From Perkinsus olseni (Eukaryota; Perkinsozoa; Perkinsida; Perkinsidae), in the NCBI GenBank assembly GCA_013115135.1, contig JABANP010000118.1:1-64000 (forward strand): a DNA stretch of 64,000 bases, given 5' to 3'. Shown piece by piece: positions 57,313 through 64,000 of this stretch. A program made the position numbers and the translations under genes. The first letter of the stretch is position 1; each line of letters begins with the position of its first letter. The notes under the pieces were generated by a model. That model did not search any database. It saw only the letters and a program-made list of their open reading frames with translations, and was not told the origin of the DNA.

Positions 57313-58338
57313 GATGCTTGGAAGTTGGCAGCGGCTCTGGTGACTGGATTCTTTCTCGAGCCAAGAGAGATTGGTCGCAGCAATGGGTTGCCTCGGAGTT
57401 CAAGTTTGACAGGTAGCCGCCATCTTGAGGAGCGTACATTCCTACGAGTGTTAACAGAGGCGCTGAGATTTGCGCTCGGCAGTCACCGACTAGCGCAATG
57501 CCCTGTGTCAGATGTGCGTCGATTCGGCAGAAGTGCTTACTAGAAGGACCTAGAAACGTGCACATAGTCGGAGGGGACGCTCGAGAGTGTCTGCCAATGT
57601 AGCATTCTCGCGCGCCGCGAAATTAGTCTGACGAGGGCTGGGGTTGATTCAGGCTTCTGCCGTCCAGCTGCGTCTCGGAGGTTCACATTAACTTCCCAGA
57701 GCCGCCTGTATGGCATGATGCCTGTGCCAGGGAAGGTGAGTATATGCTCATTGCGGAGCACTTAAGTTCTTGCTATCTTGCCATTTCCTAACGCTTCGAG
57801 GACTGACCAATCAGGTACTGGAGGAGATCACCTGCTCACTTGCGATTTCTTCGAAATTCTTCACGGATTATGCCGTGGATCATGCGTGTTAAGGGTTGTC
57901 TCTGATAATGAGCAGTACCTCACCACTGTACGGTCGGAAATAGGGAAGCTTTCGGGTGAGCTTGCTGGGGCAGAGGCACTCCCGATCATCGGGATGCGAT
58001 TGTCTCATCCAAGATCCCTTTCCGATGGTCACGAGTCGCGGTTTTCGTATTCGCTGTGGAATCTTTTCAATCTTGATGGTTCCCTTGCGCGCCATTGACT
58101 CGTCCATCGATAGACAGCCGCTGTTGACGATCTCGTTTCCGTCTCTCCATAGCGAGGCGTGTGCGCTTTTACTTTTCTCGGAACGGCCGAGCGGGTTCTC
58201 AGCTTTCCATAGAGGCCGTGTGTGTATGTTATCAGGCCTGTGGGACTCGGTGGAGCTGAGAGAGCTCACAGCTGATGATGAGTCGGAGCCATCTTCCTAC
58301 TTCGATCGGATGTGGAAGCGGGGTCATCGATCTTCCAG
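57313..58338 (+). CDS. TrmB-family tRNA (guanine-N7) methyltransferase domain
   Basis: The family methylates G46 of tRNA with SAM. Phase-consistent exons: 57313-57413, CLEVGSGSGDWILSRAKRDW + SQQWVASEFKFD (SAM-binding LEiGsGsGeW, then the acidic E); about 57509-57588, SIRQKCLLEGPRNVHIVGGD + ARECLP; 57650-57736, SEVHINFPEPPVWHDACARE with the family FPEPP/FPDP motif; 57815-57950, TGGDHLLTCDFFEILHGLCR and VLRVVSDNEQYLTTVRSEIG (TDNxxY type); about 58230-58338, SSYFDRMWKRGHRSSR, the usual C-terminal end of protist members. A GTAAGA at 58339 suggests one more exon. Upstream exons (57.0-57.3 kb) are unclear. A fusion with the PPR repeats upstream is possible. Confidence 0.75.
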
Positions 58339-59362
58339 GTAAGAAGGGTCTCATGATAGATGATGGTCTGATGGATGCCCTAATGTGGCGTTGAGCAATT
58401 CTTAATAATGAATATCTCGGTATGAGGGTGAGACTCCCACACCAGTGCGCATCAGTAGAGCGTAGCCAGGAGAGCACTATCCTCATCTTATACCTCTATG
58501 GCAAGCGCGGCGAGTGAATGGCCTTCACATCATTCTCTAGTGGAGTACGTCATGGTCTGCGATTTTTTTGCCAGATATTTATTGACTGCACAGTGCTGTA
58601 AACTAGACTGAGGATGAACACCGGTGTTTACCAACCCGTCTGAATCAGGCGAACGTTTCTACTCTAATAGATATGCTCAGTGTTGGTCAATACCATGGAG
58701 TACATGCTGGTGCACTGCAATATAGAAGGCCATGCGTCTCTGGGAGGCTTTCATTGACAGAGGAAAACGGTTGTTAAAGTTGTGCCGATGAAGAAGTACT
58801 GTAGTTCAACTCAGGCAGGGCGTTGAGGAAATGCAATTGAGCAAGTCAGTGGTCATCACGTGCAGTACTTTCTAAGGCCCCTTGTATGATGATCCAATGA
58901 AGGATCATATCGAACATCTGCGTGCTCAGTCTCTGTTGCTCGGAGCTACACAGCCGGAGAGTTATGGAAGTGCCGGTGAGCAGAGTCAGCAGCAATCCGA
59001 TGCTAATCCTTCGCCATCGTGGAGATACTTCGGCCCCTCGTCGCACACTTGAAGGGGCTATCAATTCCCTGCTCACGCCGGGCTCGGCAATCATCGAACC
59101 ATTTTATGGCCTCTTGAGGTGTCGTTCGTTAGGCACGGTGACTGGAAGGTCGTCACAGCGAGCTCGCCGAGAGATGGAACAGTTCCTCGAGGAGAAAGGG
59201 TGAGCCAACGCTGGCATCGGTTGAGTGTTGCTCATCGAGCTGCATCCCAGGGGACTTGTTGTCGAGTATGGAAGGCCTACGTAAAGAGATTGGATCGCTC
59301 GAGCGGTGCCGGGAGGCCTTAGCTACAACGACGACCCACGCCGGTGTCGAAAGTAGGTAGGG
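58339..59362 (+). other. Unresolved; scattered exon-like stretches
   Basis: Two stretches look coding: DDPMKDHIEHLRAQSLLLGA + TQPESYG (58887-59054) and LLTPGSAIIEPFYGLL with GRSSQRARREMEQFLEEKG (59064-59203), in different frames. No family recognised. Confidence 0.3.
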
Positions 59363-61126
59363 ATGGTAGAGATGAGGAGCAACCTATTAGGCACCGCTGC
59401 GTACCGAGCATGCGATAAGACCGACACAGTGTTGTCTCTAAAGCACATTTATAGGTCAACGAAACAGCTAGAATTTGACACGCTGTATGAGTCCAGCATC
59501 AAACGGGGGTTCAGTAGATATTGGGGCGCAGATACCGCTATTGACAGTGGCGCCATGCTGGCGATGTGTCGAGCTCATTGCTGCTTCAGGTGTGGTGGCC
59601 GCCTTTGAGGACGCCCGCTCCTACACCACGCGGCAGCTTCACGAGTTTAAAGCGCAGGTAGAGGGTAACCCCTTTCCCTCTGTGGGGAAATACCGTTATA
59701 GCGCTACGCTCATGACCAAGGTTTCATGAGATGTTGATGACGGCGATAGATACAACGAGAGTCGGATGCCACCGAGGAGCTAGCGCGGATACACTGCCAG
59801 GAAAACAGCATTGACTTGAGGGCAAGAAGAAGTGGATGCCTCATGCTCATGCATGAGCTGAGGAAATTGGTAGGCTCGCCCCACCAGCTACAGCACACTA
59901 ATAGCGTGGATGCAGTGGCTGCCGTATACGTGAATTTGAACGTTGAGCTCATGGGCAATGAGTCATAGCTCATTTGGGGAGTGCGCTTTCGCATTGCTGA
60001 CAGTGAACCTCAGATGGGGCTGTTGTACGGTGAAGTTGAGGGGTTCAGACATGACCTCAGGGAGCATAGGAAGAACCAACTGGCCATAGCGCTGCCACAT
60101 GCTAGCGATAAGGAAGTAACGATCAGCCAGTTGACATCGGATTGATGTTATGCCGCTATATAGATCGAAGATGCTCTAGATAGAGGAGTGGGCCTCCAGC
60201 AAGTCCTGAACAAGAGGAGCTCGGCCGGGCGCGTTGAGAAATTGCAAGATCTGCAAGATCAGTAAGATCCCGTGATGTGCTATGCGTTGAGTGGAACTTT
60301 TATCCTCAGACGTTCTGATATAATGAAATTGGAGAGATCTGTTGCCGAGGTCCAGGAGATGATGTCGACTCTGGCGGTTAGTAACTTTCTGACACCTCTA
60401 GCTTCCTATCCTGTTCTTTCCCTTAGCTGCTCATCGACCGTCAAGGCGGCCTCCTAGACAACATCGAGTTCGACGTTGTCAACGCCAAATACACCGCAGG
60501 TGAGCCATCATCGGGCTTACCGATGTCAACTGTGGCGCCGTGCTGAGTCTTGGATAGCGGCAATTTCTGAAATCGCGGCAGAGCTCGGCAGAGTTTCCCA
60601 TAATCACCGATCGCGATATAGTAATCTCCTACTGACTCGGCATTGCCGCTGCCTTTTATTCCGCCGACCCCTGCGGTTTTTCCCCTCTCGGTCCACTCCG
60701 AACAGAGCCTACAAAGGGTCACCCATAGCCTGCCAGGGCGGCCCAATTCCGCGAGATTCTTCTCATTATCGCTCAGTGGAGTTTAGATGAAACCGTTCCT
60801 CTGCATTCGATGGATCTTTCCTCGGTGACTAGTCTCTGCGCGTCTGCTCAGCCCTCTAAGGCGCCGTCGCTATCCCCGTCTTTCAGTGCTCATGATGCAT
60901 TCAGTATTGTGTTGGCTTTTCAGATAAAACCTACCGCACCTTGGTTGACACCAGGCGGAATCAGCGCCGAGCACAGCTGTGGATGCTCGGATGCGGCTTT
61001 TGCTGCTTCATCATCATCGCTATTATTGTGGGTATCTGCTTCCCCACCGTCAGTTGCCGGGAAAAAATACGCAATTCCGCGTCTCAGGTTTTGCTTCTCG
61101 TGTTGCTATTCGGTCGACGCCTATGA
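59363..61126 (+). CDS. Syntaxin, Qa-SNARE
   Basis: Qa-SNAREs drive membrane fusion in vesicle transport. Exons with consistent phase: from ATG about 59363 to 59512, then 59590-59657, 59750-59923, 60014-60115, 60164-60261, 60310-60376, 60427-60499 and 60924-61126. The N-terminal part is Habc-like (AFEDARSYTTRQLHEFKAQI, GEVEGFRHDLREHRKNQLAI). HASDKEIEDALDRG matches the family's TdEEIE...ie.G. The SNARE helix reads RSDIMKLERSVAEVQEMMST + LALLIDRQGGLLDNIEFDVV, with the zero-layer Gln in DRQGG. A basic RRNQRRAQ precedes the membrane anchor GCGFCCFIIIAIIVGICF. Introns are 48-92 nt except one of 424 nt (60500-60923). The first exon is the least certain. Confidence 0.85.
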
Positions 61127-61207
61127 CCCCACTTCCATGGCCGGTGCATCTCCTAAAGGCTTGTGTTGGTGACGAGCCGCGTCTCAATCGCTCAGCCTTA
61201 CTGCACT

Positions 61208-61893
61208 ATGCCACCGCCACCAGCCGAGAAGAAGTCCACGCTCAGCCTCACAAGGGAGAGGCTACTAGCGAAATTCGGGAAGTCCAAAGAAAGCGTCATC
61301 GGTAGGCGTAGAACCAATGTCGTTGAGAAATCTCAAGAACATTCAAGATTTGCTAGAGTGCATTACCACTGTTTGAGGCTGCGGTTCGCTCATACGGACG
61401 CACAAGGGTCTACTCGTCGCTCCTGAGCTGTTGATTGATCGAAGGATTCCACTCTGGACGTGCTGAGCACTCTTCGGGAGACTTGTCACCATGACGGGAG
61501 GCGGGAGAATTGAAATGACAATGTCATGGTTATTGAGGGGACCTGTATGTCAGACCCCGTTCTTAAGTCTTACAACGGCAGAGCGATAGACATGACCGAG
61601 TATCGTAAAGTGAGCCCACCTTACGCTACTTCAACATAGCAGCGATGACAATACCTTCAGATAGAAAACTTGGTGGCCAACACCATAAGGGATGCTCGAA
61701 GGAAGGGCGGCAGAAATGCAACCGCTGATGCCACTGCAGCTGCTAGTAGGGCTGAATACGTAGATTTTGGTATGACTCTCGCCATGTTGCAGAGGTAACA
61801 ACAGCATCAGACGTGAGTTCTCGTAACGACCCTCGATTGAAGCCAGTGGTGGAGCTTCCGAAGCAACGGCCATTTCATCTCCAGAAAGTGCAG
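61208..61893 (+). CDS. Unrecognised multi-exon protein D
   Basis: It starts 82 bp after the syntaxin stop: MPPPPAEKKSTLSLTRERLL + AKFGKSKESVIG up to a GTAGGC donor at 61302. Later exon-like blocks are LRNLKNIQDLLECITTV (61330), DSTLDVLSTLRETCHHD (61440), SDPVLKSYNGRAIDMTEYRK (61550), NLVANTIRDARRKGGRNATA and YVDFGMTLAMLQR (61665-61796, followed by GTAACA), and RLKPVVELPKQRPFHLQKV (61838-61893, followed by GTGAGC). Mostly helical. It could belong to the same gene as the next entry. Confidence 0.4.
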
Positions 61894-61950
61894 GTGAGCG
61901 GCGGCGGCGGCGGCTGCGACGCGATGCGGCTCAGTCCGCGTAGCCATGCT

Positions 61951-61995
61951 CCTTTCCTTTCTGGCGTTACATCATGTAACGCCGGAAAGGAAAGG
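61951..61995. repeat. 45-bp hairpin upstream of coiled-coil protein start
   Basis: A 21-bp stem with one T-G pair and a 3-nt TCA loop (inner stem GGCGTTACA / TGTAACGCC). It lies 8 bp before the ATG at 62004. Confidence 0.9.
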
Positions 61996-62003
61996 TAACT
62001 TAC

Positions 62004-63990
62004 ATGGATCAACTCTTCTTCTCTGATGTTGCCATCCAGGCGGCCAGCGCTGGCAAGACCATGAACGCAGCAGGGCAGTACGACCTCATCGTCCAATACG
62101 ATTCCTACATGCATGCAATGGAGGAGAAGGACCGATTGCAGAGCGAGAAGCGGAAAAAGGAAGTAGGCAGATGGGCGCTTCCGATCCTGCATCCATCGGG
62201 CCCGATCGGATCAGTACAACCTTGATATTACTCTATGTTGTTTTCGCTGCTCTCTGGTGACACAGGGCACGCTATCCACATTCGGCCTAGACTCCTACGC
62301 AGCCGAAGAACACGAACGATCGTTCCTCTACTCTCAGGAGTACAAGAAGGCCCTTGATAGTCAAATGATGGCGAAGCGTGCGGGCATGGCAAATGAGGCG
62401 CAGAAGAGAGAGGAGGAGAGGCTTGCTATGGTAGCTAAGTGATTTAGTGGCGCGCGACCAAATTGTTTTCAGTTGGGCGCGAAAGAGGAATTGAAGCGAG
62501 ACAGTGAAAGACGCGCCACGAGGATGAAACAGAAGAAACTGGCTATGATACAGGAGGCTGAGGAGGTGCAGCTTGCGGGCCTTCGATACCGTAACATGGG
62601 AAAAGCAGGCTCAACGATCAATACAACGAAGGCAAAGAAGGGAAATGGCGGAGCGTGAAGCAGAACGACAGGAAAGTTTACAGAGAGTGAGTGGGGCTGC
62701 TGGTCCGTGTAGACAAGCTCGAACATGTGAATGGCACCGCTGCGATTGCGATGGTATTTTGCTGTCGAAATTTGGGTGTCGTTCGCTGAGTGGCTACCCC
62801 CGCTCTACTGAGCCCTCGCTAGAAGCCTTATCTCGGGGGGTCCTTGGGATCCTGGAACCAACCCGTCCGGAGACAGTCATAATTCCACCGCAAACAGATG
62901 CAACGAGAGGCAGCGGAGGCGGCGATGGAGGAGAGGAAGAGGAAGGCGGCGAATGATAAAAGGCTGAACGACATCAATGAAAACATCAAAGGTGAACTCT
63001 GGCGCGCGCCACGAAATACCTGTGTTTGATAGATGCAATAGAGACGAAGCGAAGGGCTCGAGAAGAAGAGGCGGAGCTGGCGGAGATTCTAGCGAAGCAG
63101 CAGGCAGGACCCCAACCTCACTCTCCTCCTAGGGGCTCCCAGCTCGCCCTTCCGCAGATAGCGGCGGCAGAGGCGAACGAGAAAGCCAAAGCTGATGCGC
63201 TTGAACGATTGAGCAACCGGATCAAGCAGATTGCTCAGACTATCGGGAAGAGCGTCGGCGATGAGAACAAGGTAGGCCATGAGTTGTTATCTGTTGTTCG
63301 GCTTTTGAGCTTGGAGCTCCGCCATTTCCACCGCAAGTTTTATCGGTCAGAGACGGGAAGAGGAGGAAGATCGCCGATTACAGGCTCATTTGCACGCCGC
63401 TGAGCTCGCCTCTCGGAAGGTGGGTGGTTAGAATGTGGATTGGAAACTGTATTGTGCATTCTATCAGGCTGAGGCGGATAAACGCGCTCGCCAGGAGAAA
63501 GCAAAAAGAGATATGCTGGACATGCTCTCACAGCAGGTGGAGTCGTGAATTCGTCCGTGGTGCGCTATCCGTGCGCGACAGGTGCAAGAGAAAATGCAGC
63601 TGAGGAGATTCGAGGATACTGCGAACAAACGGCAGGTTAGAACATACCGCACTTCGCAGACATCATGGGCGCTCTCAAGGGAGAAGAATACCGCAAGATG
63701 GCACTCGCTGCGTTAGAAGATGAGGCGGAGGAACACCGTCAAAGGCGACGTAGGAGAGCCGATATGGACAAAGAACTCGTAGGCGCCCATCGAGATACGA
63801 GCTGCTAGCGGATAGCATTTGTCATCAGGAGAAGCAAATCTGCTTCACTAATTTGACAACAGAAGAAGACAGGATGGAGGTTGACCTGCAGCGACGGGAG
63901 CTCGAACTGAACCAGCCCCTCTTTCGGTGCTCCTGGGCGAATCTTCACTTGCCTCAGCAGCTATTGAGCCATCATCATCTTAGACGTCCA
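62004..63990 (+). CDS. Coiled-coil protein, probably axonemal (TPH-like), runs to the window end
   Basis: Exon 1 (62004-62161): MDQLFFSDVAIQAASAGKTM then AAGQYDLIVQYDSYMHAMEE and a charged helix ending KRKKE before GTAGGC. Next: TFGLDSYAAEEHERSFLYSQ and EYKKALDSQMMAKRAG (62275-62440), then AKEELKRDSERRATRMKQKK (62480-62660), MAEREAERQESLQR (about 62640), AIETKRRAREEEAELAEILA and ANEKAKADALERLSNRIKQI (63030-63270), EEYRKMALAALEDEAEEHRQ (about 63680). Continuous charged alpha-helix with YxxxLxxQ repeats resembles trichoplein/MNS1/CFAP-type flagellar proteins, but no defining motif is visible, so the function is inferred weakly. The 3' end is outside the window. Confidence 0.5.
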
Positions 63991-64000
63991 GTGTCGATAA

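Overview
The window is a nuclear DNA segment from a protist. Genes are split by short GT-AG introns, and reading-frame phase carries cleanly across the exon joins I reconstructed (stearoyl-CoA desaturase, cytochrome c1, METTL16, syntaxin, TrmB). The intron style, the protein families, the abundant retroelements and a possible relic of the dinoflagellate/perkinsid spliced leader near 44.6 kb suggest an alveolate of the Perkinsus type. That assignment is an inference, not a match I could run.

Layout. 1-5549: a tandem tyrosine-recombinase (YR) mobile element with a broken recombinase and about 4 kb of hairpin-rich DNA without ORFs. 6.4-12.7 kb, minus strand: METTL16-like RNA m6A methyltransferase, FHA-domain protein with an RS/His-rich tail, DNAJC11-like J protein, and BMT5-like rRNA methyltransferase. 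12.7-16.9 kb: non-coding, with a 180-bp direct repeat and more hairpins. 16.9-31.2 kb: delta-9 desaturase (+), TKL-type kinase (-) head-to-head with cytochrome c1 (+), then three unrecognised multi-exon genes. Genes from 6.4 to 31.2 kb are saturated with CAA/ATC/CTG-type trinucleotide repeats, both in introns and as His/Asp/Asn/Gln/Ser runs in proteins. This stops abruptly near 31.2 kb.

31.2-53.7 kb is a nest of mobile DNA. It holds a Ty3-like pol relic (-), a Tc1/mariner relic (-) and a Ty3-like retrotransposon A (+) with a CCCH zinc finger in Gag. Element A is split inside its integrase zinc finger by a non-autonomous element with 8-bp target duplications, and that element is itself split by a terminal-inverted-repeat element with a 3-bp duplication. 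Further on are foldback elements built from GTACGAG-type motifs around a shared central palindrome, a second, uninterrupted copy of the 8-bp-TSD element, and a minus-strand retrotransposon B with a textbook -1 frameshift site between gag and pol.

54-64 kb (+) is ordinary gene space with small introns and no trinucleotide arrays: PPR-repeat exons, a TrmB-family tRNA m7G methyltransferase, a Qa-SNARE syntaxin, and coiled-coil proteins, the last running off the end.

The signal I find most striking runs across region types: perfect inverted repeats with 6-10 bp stems and exactly 3-nt loops, scattered through the YR element, the intergenic DNA, the foldback elements and near a gene start. Paired repeat copies inside the window differ by whole palindromes, so these hairpins have been gained or lost recently.
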